Of a stretch of 64,000 nt of DNA, positions 33,903 to 47,445 are shown piece after piece. The translations under genes were made by a program, and so were the position numbers. The stretch comes from Heloderma charlesbogerti (lineage: Eukaryota; Chordata; Lepidosauria; Squamata; Helodermatidae). Below the pieces are notes generated by a model. That model was not told the DNA's origin. It did no database searches and worked only from the letters and a program-made list of their open reading frames with translations. Each line of letters begins with the position of its first letter. Positions within the stretch are counted from its first letter, which is position 1. The stretch lies in the NCBI GenBank assembly GCA_026122225.1, contig JANEZZ010001898.1, positions 372,001 to 436,000 of the forward strand. Direction: 5' to 3'.

Positions 33903-35175
33903 ACTGTTTGAGTGCACCTTATACATTATTATGTAGAAGCAAACAGTGTGTGGCCAAAGCACTACACAATACACATAATATGAAGCATCCTTCCTCACTT
34001 TAGTTGATCACTTGTTTTCCCTTGTGTACATCAAATGATCATAAGAAGAATATGATCAGGCTAGGTTATGTGCATTAAAAAAATAAATAAATGTTTGCTT
34101 CATCTTACCCTTCATGGGGAAAAGGGCTGCCCAAATGATCTGGAACAACTCCTCTATACAAGTCTTTGATGTTTGGGCTATTTAATTTAGAAGAAAAGGC
34201 AAATAACGGGGGTGGAGGTTATAAAATTATATGAAGTAGAGAAAGGGCAGCAATACAGTTAATAAATAGGTCCCACTGAGTTCAGTCAGTGTGACTTTTC
34301 CAGGTACTAAGTATTGCAATTTGCAGCCAAAGAGATGTTTAAGTTTTCTTTCTTCCCTTAATGAGAGTCTCAGGTCAATGGCAGATTCAGGACAGACAAA
34401 AGGAAAGTACTTTTGTACTTCAAAGAAAACTACACCAGAGATTAGGGCTAGTGACCCCTAATTGTCACCTCAAACACCTTCTGGTTAGGGTCTCTAACCC
34501 CCTGTGTGGCTGACAGTCTTTTACCTTTTCTTTTAGTTTCTGAGAAAAGGAAATTTTATGCATGACTAGCACAAGAACTGCTGGAGCAAACTGAAATGTG
34601 GCAGGTTCAGTCATCTCCATAGGGGCTGCCAGGTGCCCAAATTTCAGGCACTTATGTGGAAGCACTGAGGAATTATAGCTCTTTGTTTTGAGAGATTTTC
34701 TTGAAAAAAGCCAATTTTATCTGCATCTAGCACAAAAACTACTGGACCAAACTATCTGAGGTTTGGCAGGTTCAGTCACCTCCATTTGGGCTGCCAGGTG
34801 CCCAGATTTCATGCACTTCTGTGGAAGCACTGACTATTATAGCTCTTTGCTTTGAGAGATTTCCTGAAAAAAGCAAATTTTACCTGCACCTAGCACAAAA
34901 AAAATAGTGGGCTAAACTGTCTAAAATTTGGCAGGTTCAGTCATCTCTATTATGGCTGCCATGTCTCCAAATTTCATGTATTTATCATAAAAACTGAAAA
35001 GGGTATTGTCATTTGTGTTTTCCATTGCAAGTCAATGGGAAAACATAAAATCCAAAAGTTTTGAAGTCCGAATCTCAAAGCAAATTGGATTGGGTCCAAA
35101 TCAGTCTGAAGCAAATCAGGGCTGAAGATCTGAATCAGCCCCCAAAGTGAATTGGAGGGTCCATGCACAGCCCTA
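33329..35175. mobile_element. hAT-like element with GCTGTGCAC termini and internal tandem repeats (1847 bp)
   Basis: The left end TAAAGCTGTGCAC and right end GTCCATGCACAGCCCTA are inverted repeats. The flanking octamers ACAGTTAG (33321-33328) and ACAGATAG (35176-35183) match in 7 of 8 bases. Just inside both ends are repeated GGTCCAAA and CCGAATC phrases. Between about 34500 and 34970 three diverged tandem units (about 160-175 bp each) share GAGAGATTTTC...CTAGCACAAAAACTACTGG...TTGGCAGGTTCAGTCA...GGCTGCCAGGTGCCC. No transposase frame is visible. The stretch also holds a (TG)n at about 33870-33902. The middle may include unrelated insertions. Confidence 0.65.
33870..33902 (+). repeat. Microsatellite (TG)n
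   Basis: Uninterrupted GTGTGT run within the preceding element. Confidence 0.95.
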
Positions 35176-35183
35176 ACAGATAG

Positions 35184-36111
35184 CTCATCCCCTATAACAT
35201 ACATTCTATCACTATTGAGTTTTAGCCAAGTACCCTGAGAAATTGTCCCAGTATTTCCAAACTTCAAAAAAGTGTCACTTCCCATTTTAGTTACCAGCAA
35301 AGCATCAGATGTTTTTCAACTTTCTTTTGAATCAATTGACCTTTCCCTGTGGGGAGCAACTGTGGCAATGTAGGGAGTTTAACTTTCTCTTACTCTTTGG
35401 GCTTCAGTCAGCTCTGCTTCTCATTCTTGTTGCAGCCTTTCTTTCCTACTCTTATTAACATATTCTTTTTTATTCAGATCCTTTGCACTTATTATACAGT
35501 GAACCTCACAATGAAGAATCCACTGAAGATGTGTGTGCTACTCTAAAACTAGTCTGTATCTAGACATAAGATGTATTAAGAAGTACCTTATTTAAATGGT
35601 AATAACCACATAATGCAGCTCTCGTTTTACTGTGAAGCAAAGCTTCTGTGGAGAGAAGTTTGCCATATAGTGGAGTCTATGTTCTTCTTTCACGATAAAA
35701 GCTTATTTAATAGCTGATTCTTCTTACTAGTAAACTTCCAGGATGTTACTCAAATTGTCTCCGCTATGGGACTGTTCTGAAATCCAAGATCTTCCAAACC
35801 TAGATCTCCATGAAAGGTAACCTGCACTCAAATCCTAAATGTAGAACAAGTCCCACTGATTTCAAAGTAACTGGGCTATGCTGAAACTATTCACAATTGA
35901 AACTATTCACTGATCATCTGAGCAGTGGGGGGAAAGAGGGTAAGGCTGCAGCTATCCTTTCCCTGTTTAGCTATTCCCTGCTGAGCAGCTAAGCAGTGAT
36001 TGCAGGAAAATTAACCCTTTCCTCTGCACTCCTCACAATCCTGCTAAAAATCCCACACTGCTTTTTTCTGCTGATCAGCAGCAGTGTGGAGATTTCCCCC
36101 TAAGGTCAATA

Positions 36112-36112
<1 letters not shown>
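35184..36112. other. Unassigned intergenic sequence
   Basis: No gene or repeat signature recognised apart from a worn GTCCCACTGATTTCAAAGTAA phrase near 35850, possibly a relic of the 17065-17165 family. Confidence 0.45.

Positions 36113-36114
<2 letters not shown>

Positions 36115-36154
<40 letters not shown>
36115..36154 (+). repeat. Microsatellite (TG)n
   Basis: About 20 TG units. Frames through it give poly-Cys-Val strings, an artefact of the repeat. Confidence 0.95.
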
Positions 36155-36156
<2 letters not shown>

Positions 36157-38555
36157 TTTTCTTCAGGATCGGGGGGAGGGGAGAGTTAAACTTCCCCTCC
36201 CCCAATCCCTCACACTTTGTCCACAGTCTGAAAAAAAGGTATCTTTGTGTATGTACAGCCTCTGCCTCATTCGGGAATCTCTCCCTAACCCATTTTTAAT
36301 GCACCTCTCCTAAAGAAACACCATGTGCCAAAACCATTGCATGTATCTGTGTAAAGTGTGCCAGGTTTTATCCCCACAATGCCTGTAAATACCATCTAAT
36401 GCAAAGTCAAGTCAAAATGTGAACAAGTTATAGGCACTTAAAAAAAAAAGAGGTTACTTTTACTCCTGCAAAAGCTCCTCTTCTGACACTTGGTAGACTT
36501 CATCCTCGCAGAAGGGTCTACTATGCCTGCCATTTTCATCCATCTGTGGATTTCCCATGACAATCAATGTGGTGGCTGTGGGATGAAGCTTTGGGTTTCA
36601 GAAACTTCCTTCAGGTTCAAGCCCAAGTCAAATCAGGCTGCTTCCAGATTGGTTTAAGTCAAACTGGGCTGTTTTCTGAATTGCCAAAATGGGGCCAAAA
36701 CCAAATTGTGTAGTCAGTGCTCAGGCGCTCGCTCGCTCGCTCTCTCTCTCTGTACACACATAAATGCAGAGGGAAAGCAAAAGGAAAATCCAGTCATGTG
36801 ATCCTCACCTGTTGCTAGAAATGGTAGTCCAAGAATAGTTTTAGGCAAGTGTTCCAGATGAACACAATCACTGAGAATCATCATGAAGCCATGATCAGCT
36901 TCTGTCAGGAAGTGCAGAGATATTTTTATGGTTGGAAAATTTACAACAGTCCAAGGATGTAAACATAAAAAAACCCAACAAAAGCCTGGATAATTATACA
37001 TATACAGTAACAGACAAACATTCATACACATTTATAAATCCACATGAGCCCATGGTTTAAAGCTCTGTTTGGCAACAGAATCGGCAGGCTAGGGAATACA
37101 CAAATAATTTTGACTGGAGGGACAAGATATTTTTGGTAAAACATCTGTTACTTGCATGAATGTGATGGTAGGGGAGTCTGGCCAGATGGATCCCAACAGC
37201 ATGCTTTTGTTCAGTGGAAGAGCAGAGGATGGGATTACACAAATATTTCTTTAATTTATTTTCCCTCTTTGCAAATTCCCCAGCTCCAGATTAATCTTCC
37301 CAAGCAAACATTAAAAGAAAACCTTCAGGAATACATACAGCAAGTTAGAAACTAAGCTTTGGGAGGAAAATGAAGTTAACAGGTTTGTTTGTTTGACTAT
37401 TAAATAATTTCTCAACCTAACAGCACGAACCTAAAATGTGTTATGGTGCCAAGTGTTACGTTATTACTGAAGTCAATTTCTTCATATTATGTGATGTCAT
37501 AGAGAACTTATTGTTACACAGCTATAAAACATCCTTAGGGAAAAACTTGATGTGATGCTCAATATGGGCCTATCTCCCAAAATGGTAGCCTTGTGTTGAG
37601 TTATCCTTCTCATAGCATTTAGACAAACTTAACCATGTGCTAATGGGGGGGGGGAGCATTCATTCTGCTCTTACTGAATGTTTTGTGAAAATATCTCATT
37701 CCTTGAGTGAAAGAATGACTTGGTCCAACACAAATCCCACCTCTGCTCCCACATAAAACTCTGTTCTTTTTATTGTCTTCCTGTTCCTGGCCTTTGCCAA
37801 AAGGTCATGCTTAGACTGATCCTACAAACAAAGTTACAGTTGTCATTTCTTGTTCTATTTATAGGTGTGTTTTTTTTATCTTTTATTCCTCTTGTCCAAA
37901 GGCATTTGCCTTTATTTAGTGGCAAAACACACACACACACATAATAATTTGTTTCCTGTCTCCTTTGGGGTTTATTGCACCTCTGCAATTTTCAAGTACT
38001 CAGGCCAGGTTTCCTACCAATCCAGTGTTTTATCCTTGTGCTTTTAATTATCAGTTGACACAGCAACATAAAGCTCTGTTTTTATCTCTGGGAAGTAAAA
38101 AGAACCAATGAACATATTTTAATGGCTGTCCATCGAAAATAGATTCTTTTTCTTTTCTCTTCTTTTTAAAATAATTTTTGACTTGTGCAAATGCCTCTAG
38201 TAAAACAACTTGAATGTTTCTTAATTCAAAGTTTGAACTGTCTTTTGAATGATATTTTCCCCTCCATTGTAATACTTCTATCTTCAGATAATGTTCCCTG
38301 TCTAATTCTAACTGTTGCATCAATTAGGCTTCACTGGTAGCATCCTGGAAACAAAAATTGGGAAGTGCCTCTATGGGAGATTTTCTTTCTAGCATTGCCA
38401 CCATGTATGGGGAAACTGGCCCTTCACTGGGCAATCCCACCTATGTGGCTTCTTATTTTTAGCAAATGCTTATTTTTCAAGGCCTAAGGAACTCTTCTGC
38501 CACTAAAACTCAGAGTTCCAGAAACTGACCTATTTCCGATGCCAGAAATTCTCTT
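36155..38555. other. Unassigned intergenic sequence
   Basis: No gene recognised in 2.4 kb. Small tracts: (GCTC)n/(TC)n at 36727-36753, G-run at 37645-37655, (CA)n at 37927-37942. Confidence 0.45.
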
Positions 38556-41500
38556 AGAATACATTGAAACTGACTATGAAGGTGGTGTTGGAGTGAGAGA
38601 TTTGGATTCTGGGACCAGGGGCTATACTTCCTGGAAGATGGACTGTTGGCAAGGGATGGGTTGCACCTCACAAAGGCTGGGAAGAATGTGTTTGGGCACA
38701 TCATGAAGAACTTCATCAGGAGAGCTTTAAACTGAATCCTATGGGGGAGGGAGACGTAAAGTTGGGGGTAACAATGGATGAAGGCTCCCGCAGTGGAGAG
38801 AACAGCTCTAATAGTGCCCAATAATAGTCTTCATAAACATGTAGGAAGCAAGCCAGGCTATAAAGTACAAGGTCTTCGATTTCTATATAATGCCCAGAGT
38901 ATGTGAAACAAACAGAATGAACTTGAACTCTTAATACGGGAGGGAAATTATGACGTGATAGGTGTAACTGAGACTTGGTGGGATGACTCCCATGACTAGA
39001 ATACAGCAATTGAAGGATATAACTCATTCAAAAAGAACAGAAGGAACAGAAAGGGAGGTGGGGTTGCACTATATGTTAAAAACACATATCTCTGCACAGA
39101 AATACAGGAGGATGAGCTTGTTAGCCCCATCGAGAAAATCTGGGCTAAAATAAGTGGAGCAAAGAATAAAAGGAACATGTTGGTTGGCGTCTACTACCAG
39201 CCACCCAGTCAAGGAGAAGACGAGGATGAAACTTTTTGAAAAGCAAACTGCCAATGTTTCAAGGAGGCATGATGTAGGGGACTTCAATTTCCCCAATATT
39301 AGTTGGGAGACAATTTCTGCAAAACATGGCCCCTCCAGGAAATTCCTGACTTGTGTTGATGATAACTTCCTCCTACAGAAAGTAGAGGAAGGAACTAGAG
39401 GATTGGCTATCCTTGACTTGATCCTAACCAACAGAGATGACTTAGTGGATAAACTAGCAGTTACAGGAACTCTGGGGGAAAGCGACCATGTTATACTTGA
39501 GTTCTTGGTTCTAAGGAAGCAAAAGCCGAGTGTAGCCAAATGCATACCCTGGATTTTAAATGCAGAACAATGATCGGTGAGGTCTCATGGCAAGCGACTC
39601 TAATGAGAAAAGGAGTACAATATGGCTTTGGCCTTGTAGGCCCCTTCCAACCCTACTATTCTATGATTCTATGGGTGGGAGTTTTTTAAAAAAGGAAATT
39701 CTAAAGGCACAATTACAAACAATTCCGACAAGAAAAAAAGGTGGAAGACAACAGAAGAAGCTAGCCAATGTGGCTTCACAAAAAGCTTAGAGATGACCTG
39801 AAAACAAAAAGGGACACATAGGGAGTGGAAGGAAGGCTAAGCTACAGAGGAAGAGTAGAGGCAGGTAGCATAGAATTGCAGGGATGGCATCGGGAAGACT
39901 AAAGCTGAGAACGAGCTGAGGTTAGCGAGGGACGCTAAAAGCAACAAAAAGGCTTTCTTCAGATATGTACATAGTAAAAGAGAGGAAAGAAATGGTGGTT
40001 CAACTATTAAATAAAGAAAGCAAAATGATAACAGAGGACAAAGAAAAGGCGGAAGTGCTCAGTTCCTACTTTGGCTCAGACTTCTCCCAAAAGAGGGTCT
40101 ATGACCCCCCCCCCCAGCAAAGGCGAAGTACAGGCTGAAGGGGCAGGATTGCAGCTTGAGATCAACAGGCATATGGTCAAGGAACACCTAATTACTTTGA
40201 ATGAGTTCAAATCTCCAGGGCTGGATGAGCTGCACCCTAGAGTAATAAAGGAACTGGCAGAAGAACTCTCAGAACCGCTTTCTGGTCTCTTTGAGAAATC
40301 ATGGAGGACGGGGGAAGTGCCAGATGACTGGAGGAGGGCTAATGTTGTCCCTATCTTCAGAAAGGGTTAAAAGGAGGAACCTGGGAACTACAGACCAGTC
40401 AGTCTGACATCAATCCCTGGGAAAATTCTGGAGCAGATTATAAAGCAATCCATCTGGAAGCACCTTGAAAACGATGCAGTGATTACTCGAAGCCAACATG
40501 AATTTGTCAAAAACAAGTCCTGCCAGATGAATCTGATCTCAATTTTTGATCAAGTAACCTCCCTCATGGACTGTGGGAATGCTGTGGACATCATATACCT
40601 TGACTTCAGCAAAGCTTTCGACAAAGTGCCCCATGATATCCTGATGAGCAAACTAGCTCAAAGTGGGCTAGATGAAACAATGATCTGGTGGATCCACAGT
40701 TGGCTACAGAATCGGACTCAAAGAGTGCTTATCAATGGGACCTTCTCAAACTGGGGAGAGGTAACGAGTGGGGTACCACAGGGCTCAGTCCTGGGCCCAG
40801 TGCTCTTCAACATTTGTATTAATGACTTGGAGGAGGAGGTGCAGGGAATGCTGATCAGATTTGCAGATGACACCAAATTGGGCGGGATAGCTAATACTTT
40901 GGAAGACAGAAACAAAATTCAAAGTGATCTGAATAGACTGGAGCACTGGGCAGAAAACAACAGAATGATATTTAATAGGGATAAATGCCAAGTTCTGTAC
41001 CTAGGAAAAAGACACCAAATGCAGTTACAAGATTGGGGATACGTGGCTCAACAACACTACAAGCGAGAAGGATCATGGAATTGTTGTCAATCACAAGCTG
41101 AATATGAGCCAACAATGTGATGTGGCTGCAAAAAAGGCAAATGCTATTTTGGGCTGCATTAATAGAAACATAGCTTCCAAATCCCAGAAAGTACTAGTTC
41201 CCCTCTACTCAGCAGTGGTTAGGCCTCATCTGGAGTCCTGTGTCTAGTTCTGGGCACCATACTTTAAGAAGGATGCAGACAAACTGGAGAGGGTTCAGAG
41301 GAAGGCAACAAAGATGATCAGGAAACTGGAAACAAAGCCCTATGAAGAGAGACTGAAAGAACTGGGCATGTTTAGCCTTGAGAAGAGAAGACTGAGGGGA
41401 GATATGATAGCGCTCTTCAAGTACTTGAAAGGTTGTCGCAGAGAGGAAGGCCAGGGTCTCTTCTCGATCATCCCAGAGTGCAGGACATGGAATAATGGGT

Positions 41501-41742
41501 TCAAGTTACAGGAAGTCAGATTCTGGCTGAACATCAGGAAAAATGTCCTGACTGTAAGAGCAATATGGCAATGGAACCAATTCCCTAGGGAGGTGGTGAG
41601 CTCTCCCACACTGGAGGCGTTCAAGACGAGGCTGGACAGCCATCTGTCAGGGATGCTCTGGCTTGGATTCCTGCACTGAGCAGGGGGTTGGACTCGATGG
41701 CCTTGGTGGCCCCTTCCAACCCTACTGTTCTATGATTCTATG
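38556..41742 (+). mobile_element. CR1 LINE, 5'-truncated or worn, with complete 3' end
   Basis: The plus strand follows a CR1 open reading frame 2 in order. Endonuclease: DVIGVTETWWDDSHD near 38950, [74 protein letters not shown] (to about 39520). Linker: 39690-40020. Reverse transcriptase: SPGLDELHPRVIKELAEELSEPL (40071-40370 frame), then the 40479-41120 frame with LDFSKAFDKVPHDIL, GVPQGSVLGPVLFN and the catalytic FADD at residues 128-131. C-terminus: 41314-41679 (LGMFSLEKRRLRGDMIALFKYLKG). The end is GATGGCCTTGGTGGCC...TTCTATGATTCTATGA. Internal stops and frameshifts make it inactive. Confidence 0.92.
39626..39674 (+). mobile_element. CR1 3'-terminal fragment inside the CR1
   Basis: GGCCTTGTAGGCCCC...CTATTCTATGATTCTATG is the last 45 or so bases of a CR1, and it interrupts the linker-coding region of the larger CR1. 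Coding similarity resumes right after it (GGSFLKKEILKAQLQTIP). No clear duplication is seen. Confidence 0.8.
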
Positions 41743-44700
41743 AGATCTCTCTAAGCAGTAAAATGCAAATCTAAATCTGTTTCATGTTGTATATACAATT
41801 AATTTAATTACACAACTGCTACTGCTCCCTCCCACTCCCCATAGATAAGATGATCCATTTGCTGCTTAGTTGAAACACTTATCCATTCCAACAAATATAC
41901 CATTCTTACATGGGAAACAGAAGATCACAGATATTCACAACAGCCCTGTTTTTAAAAAGTTGCTTGTGGCTCACTGAGGAGAGTTTCTTAAGGGGAAATG
42001 GACTAATAAAGCCATTATTAATCACTTAATTAATCACTTAATTGGATCATGGCCAGGTGCTGATGATGCAGTGGGACTATCCCAGTTGAGAGTTTGCAAT
42101 GAATAAAAAGGCTTTTTGTTTCTCCCATGAATGATCATAAGCAAGAGACACGGAGACACTTTTCTCTGCTACATTAGATCACATGAAAATGCAGTGGTTT
42201 TACAAAATGCAACTAGTTTAATCATTTAAAATCTGCTTTTCCACAATGTCTGCTCTTCCTCAATCTATTTCCCTGCCACACAGAGAAAGAGGTTGCATAC
42301 AACAAGTGTGTGCCACTTGCTAGAGGCTTTCAAAGAGAAACCCTGAGGTTCCTTGGGAGGCTAAGTGGAGTTTCTCAGTGAGAAGATCAGTAATGGTGGA
42401 AAAGCTTCCCTGAAAGACAGATGGCCCATTCTCTATTTATCTTTCCCTGCAGAGCAGAGATACAGAGAATCACTGGCCATGTCCTTTAGCACACATTCAA
42501 TTCAACTCACACAGAGTGGGAGTGAGGCCAACAGTATTAACTCTGTGTGCCCTAGACTGATACTGTGCCAGTTTGTGGCAGACTCAGGCCTGTGGGATCT
42601 ATTTTGTTTCTTACTTGAAGACTGAGATCTACCAACCAGAGCCAGACACACAATGGTGGTTCAGGAGGTGGAGTCAGGTATCTACTGTATCCCATGAACC
42701 ATATACTGGCATATATAGAAACCTACGTGCTCGTTACCAGCAAACAAGAATTCTTCTACCACAATATGTTAACACTGGCCTGCAGAACTGAACCAAGACC
42801 TGGTCAAAAGCAATAAATTAGTACTCCTGTTTTATAGATGAGGAATTAGAACATGGCCAGCCATGACAGAGTTTGTTTTTTGAACTCTTAATTTCTCTTG
42901 TTAAAGTATTGGGAGTCAGGAACCCTTGGAGATCTACTGCAAATCACCCAGACTCTACCAGTAGACCCTAAACTACTTTCTGCCTACCCCTGCCCCAGAA
43001 TGGTCCCCGTAAATCTCTGGAAAACCCAAAGGTTCTATGGTTGATCTGAAGTGTTTCCTTGGCAGATACAAAGTTCTCTCAAAGTAGAAAATCTGAATCC
43101 TGCCTTATAGGAGGGGGAAAAAATAGAATTGATAAGCAGCAAAACCACCCACAGCAATGCAAGCCTGAGGCTGTTTTGGTATCCCACTTGTAAGTTGTAA
43201 GCATTTTTTTCATAGTTACCTTTAGCTTATAGACATGGATGTCTTCTTAATTTTAGCATTCTGCTTGGAAGTTCTTTTCTATCACCAAATCCTCTTGCAT
43301 CATGGAGTAAATAAATAAAAAAATAGCAGTTTTGCTCAAAAAATGTTTTCCCTGACTGAAGCTCCAATACCCAGAGGCCCCAAAGACATGAATATGAAAG
43401 CTGGCTGCAACAGATCTGCTTAAGAACTAGAAACAGATAAAAAGCCTCTACAGCTTGTCTGCTCTGTAGAACACTTGTTATTGTTAAGCACAAAAACCCA
43501 CAGGAAAAATGTGATTACTCAGGAGACTAACAAAAAGATACAGAGGTTTCCTTTTCATCCTGCCCCTCCTGCTGGTGACCAGTTCAAACCCAGTTCAGCT
43601 ACATGCTGGATGGAGGCTCTGACTGTACTCTGGTTGTAGGACAGCCTACAAAATGAGTTGGTAGTACACACATATAGAAACATTACACTGAAATAGGCCA
43701 TTGGCCCAGCTAGCCTCGGGCTGCCCAAAGTACTGCCTGTGGGCTGCAGGAAGTCCCCCAGGACTTGTATGGTGCCCTCCTCCAAAGCCTATAGCTGCTG
43801 CTACTGAAAACAACATGGTAGGACAACCGCTGGCAAAAGAAGAAAAACATGGAAACAGAGAAAACACTTAGAAATTGACTTGAAAAGACAAAATATAGGT
43901 AAATGGAAACACACACACACACACACACACACTGCTGCCAGTAATCCATTCCTGTATTTGTTTATTGGGGTTTGTTTATTGAACCTTAGGGGGTTCAAGA
44001 AAATTTCCTTCAGTACCTCCTTGGGCCAAATTAAACATTCTTCAAGTTATGCATAGCAGAGCTATTTGGGATTGGATTATTTACTTCAGTGTTAGTACGT
44101 GTGGCCCTGATTTGGATTGGGACCATGGTGCATGGAAGAGGGGATTCAAGCTTTCCCCACTGCCATTTTCATCCCAAAATTCCACACACCCTCTGTGGGA
44201 AAAGCTTAATTACCCTCCTCCCAGAGCACCACAGTACTGATCCTGGGCCATGCACACTTCCACGGAAGTAAATAATCCAATCATCCATAGCTCTGCTATG
44301 TGCGATTTGAGGAATATTTTTTTTGGCCCTCATGTGCTTACTCCCGGGGATGCTCTAGGAATGAGGATTCTAGGGCAGGAAGCATACAGCCCTCTGGGAG
44401 CATCTTCCACAGCATTGCCTGGAAGACAAGCTGCAAAATGATTTGGTCTGCTCTGCCCTTGATGCTTTTGCTGCCAGGAGGTACAGCTAAGTGCTGCTTT
44501 GCACACCAAAGTCAAGTCAATGTACCTTGAAGTGGGGGAAGAGGAGGAGGAATGTTTATTATTAAAACGTCATTAGGAAGCAGATGGGATGGTCTAGAAT
44601 ACATAAGGTGGGTTACAATAAAATTAAAATTAAAGCAGAGGGGGAAATAGATGGGGTGGGGTGGGGTGGGGAAGGAGTGTTCATTATAAAAAGGATGGGA

Positions 44701-44773
44701 TGGGATAAAATACTGAAACTGTGTTACAGTAAATTGGAATAAAAATAGATGCCTCTCCTCCCACCTTCTACAC
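41743..44773. other. Unassigned intergenic sequence
   Basis: Three kilobases with no recognised gene. Contains (CA)n at 43911-43933 and short A or T runs. Confidence 0.45.
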
Positions 44774-44815
44774 CAGGGGTCCCCAACCTTTTTCAACCTG
44801 AGAGCAAATTTGGGA
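44774..44815 (+). mobile_element. hAT-like terminal fragment
   Basis: CAGGGGTCCCCAACCTTTTT is a typical hAT-like 5' terminus. Only about 40 bases remain before L2 sequence starts, and no partner end or duplication is seen. Confidence 0.45.
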
Positions 44816-44819
44816 AGTT

Positions 44820-46300
44820 TATTTATTTCATGTTTTATACGGCCCCAAACCTGAAGCTCTCTGGGCAGTTCACAAAATTAAAACCACAGAAATGCAATAG
44901 AAAATACAATATAACATATAAAAACTACATAATAAAAATACAACCAGAGTAAAAGCTGCAGTGCAGATATTTAAAATGCAACAGCAGATTTAAAACTGGA
45001 ATGCTAAAACGCCTGGGAAAATAAAAAGGTCTTCACCTGGTTCCGGAAAGAGTACAATATAGGTGCCAGGTGAACTTCTCTAGGGAGTGTTCCACAACCG
45101 GGGTGCCACAGCAAAAAAGGCCCTCTTCCTGGTAGCCACCTGCCTTACATCTTTTGGCAGGGGCTACTAGAGAAGGACCCTTGAAGATAATCTTAGGGTC
45201 AGGGCAGGTACATATTGGAGGACATGATCCTTCAGATAACCTGACCCTAAGCTGTTTAGAGCTTTGAATGTTGATACCAGCACTTTGATCGGGCCCGGAA
45301 AGGGACTGGCAGCCAGTGCAGCTGGAAAAGCACTGGCATGATATGATCACTTTGGCCAGTCCTCATTAACAATCTTGGTGCCCTGTTTTGGACCAGCTGA
45401 AGTTTCCAGACCATTTTCAAAGCCAGCCCCATATATAACACATTACAGTAATCCAGACGAGAAGTTGTCAGAGCATGGATAACTGTAGCTAGGCTATCTC
45501 TGTCCAGATAAGGGCATAGCTGGTATATTGGCCTAAGCTGATAAAAAGTGCTCCGTGCCACTGAGTTCACCTGTGCCTCAAGTGACAGTTCTGGGTCCAA
45601 GAGCACCCCCAAACTACTAACCTGGTTGTTTAGGGGGAGTGCAGCCCCCTCCAGAACAGGTTGAACATCACCTAGCCAGGCAGACAAACCACCTACTAAC
45701 AGTACCTTCGTCTTGTCTGGATTAAGTCTCAGTTTACTAGCCCTTATCCAGTCCATTACCGTGCCCAGGCACTGATTCAGAACAGCCACTGACTCACCTG
45801 GATTTGATGAGAAAGAGAGGTAGAGCTGGGTGTCATCCGCATATTGATGGCACCTCAGCCTACACCTCTGGATAACATCCCCCAGCAGTTTCATGTAGAT
45901 GTTAAACAGTATGGGGGATAAAATAGAGCCCTGTGGAACCCTATGGCATAATTGTCATGGTGCAGAGCAATAATCCCCCAGCACCACCTTCTGGAGTCGG
46001 CCATCCAAGTAGGAGTAGAACCAGTGCAGTGCAGTGCCTCCAACTCCCAACCCAGACAACCTATCCAGAAGGATACCGTGGTCGATGGTATCAAAAGCCA
46101 CTGTGAAGTCCAAGAACATCAACAGGGTTGCAGTCCCCCTGTCGCTCTCCTGGCAAACGTCATCCCACAGTGTGACCAAGGCAGTTTCCATTCCAAAACC
46201 AGGCCTGAAGCCCAACTGAAATGGATCTAGAGTAACTGCTCTGGGCACCACCACAAAATGGCTCCCATGGAGGATGTGGCTAGTCACATAATGGCCGCTG
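44820..46300 (-). mobile_element. L2-type LINE, reverse-transcriptase half with intact YADD box
   Basis: The 3' end at 44820 has ATTTATTTCATGTTTTATAC...CTGGGCAGTTCACAA in reverse, an L2 tail. Reading the minus strand from 46287: DPFQLGFRPGFGMETALV, LMFLDFTVAFDTIDHGILLDR, LGVGGTALHWFYSYLDGR, GDYCSAP, then after a stop VPQGSILSPILFNIYMKLLGD and the open frame 45894-45256 with CHQYADDTQLYLSFSSNPGE (YADD at residues 18-21), SKLRLNPDKTKVLLVGG, LGVLLDPELSLEAQV, QLRPIYQLCPYLDRD, TSRLDYCNVLYMGLALK, HWLPVPFRARSK. This is the best-preserved L2 here. The 5' truncation is near 46300. Stops make it inactive. Confidence 0.9.
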
Positions 46301-47437
46301 TGGCAGGCTGGCAGGTCAAAAGTTATCTAAAGAGGTTGGGGATGAGAAAGAACAAAGCAGAGGCTAGGAGCTGGAGAAACAGTGAACTAAAGAGGTGGGG
46401 GAATAGCAAGGCAAAGGGGTAGAGGGGAGAAAAGAGCAAGGCTAGATGCTAGAAAGGGAGAGAAAGAAGACTATCCTAACATTTTCCAAGGACTGTATTT
46501 AAAAAAAATCTTTTTGGAGTAGGCAGGGAGTAGAAAGCTCTATAGATACCACAGGTGGGGGCCCTGCATTGAGGACCCCATCTCACTTTACATCTAGCCT
46601 GCCTTGCTTCCCCCACCCCCACCTCCCACTTGACTGGAATTGGGTTTAGCAGTTTAGGATTAGAGTGAAAGTTTTCTTCATGAGAAAGAAGAGACTTTAA
46701 GAAGTCTTGGAAAGAGTTCTCTTCTTAGAAGAGACATAGCTCCTCTCTTTAAAAGAAAAGAATGAGTTTTAAGTTTGATAATAAGTAAAGGCTGATTGCG
46801 TGTTTAAACAGAAAAATCACGGCTGAAATTTCTGAAGGTGGGGAAGGATTTCCCCTGTTTTATATGGTAGGAATTCTGTCATCACATATTCAAATATCAC
46901 TCATGTAAACCACTTATGTGAGTTGTTAAATATGCAAATAAAAAGAAGTAGAAGAAGAAGAAACTGAATACAACGAACTAATTGATCCTTCAAAGTATAC
47001 AACTAGAGAAGGAATAATTTTAAGCTATGAACCTTGTCCCATTGATTGCTGCGGATGGTGTTCAGGGAATGCAAGTTCTTAGTTGAGGCACTACATGTAA
47101 ATCCATTTCTTTTCCCTGACTTAGTAGCTGCAAAAGGAATCCACTATTTTAAGATCAAAAACAACTGTTTATTAGGCATCTTAGAGGTATCTGAGCAAAC
47201 CTCCCAGTTCAATTGCTAAACTGGCTGTTATGTCTTTCTGACTTCTGCTAAGGAGAAATCATAAAGACCTGAGACAAGCATGAGTTGAGGCTGTGTTTAC
47301 AAATTAGACCATCTTAGTTTTGTTTGATATCTTCAAATTAAAAGGAAAGAAAGAATTGTTGCATAATGAACAAGCAAGAGGCTTTGGTTTACAAGTGGTA
47401 TAAATAAATGAAATGCATTCAAGCAATCAGCATACAT
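46301..47437. other. Unassigned intergenic sequence
   Basis: The first 30 bases may belong to a repeat with CACAAAATGGCTCCC (also near 61250). The rest is purine-rich and unassigned. Confidence 0.4.
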
Positions 47438-47445
47438 CTAAAACT

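Noticed and set aside
36084..36313. Open frames through the TG repeat near 36115
   Set aside because: Cys-Val runs are artefacts of the dinucleotide repeat.
45256..45894. A 212-codon open frame that could be called a gene
   Set aside because: It is the reverse transcriptase of an L2 LINE (YADD box, LDYCNVLYMG), so it is annotated as a mobile element.
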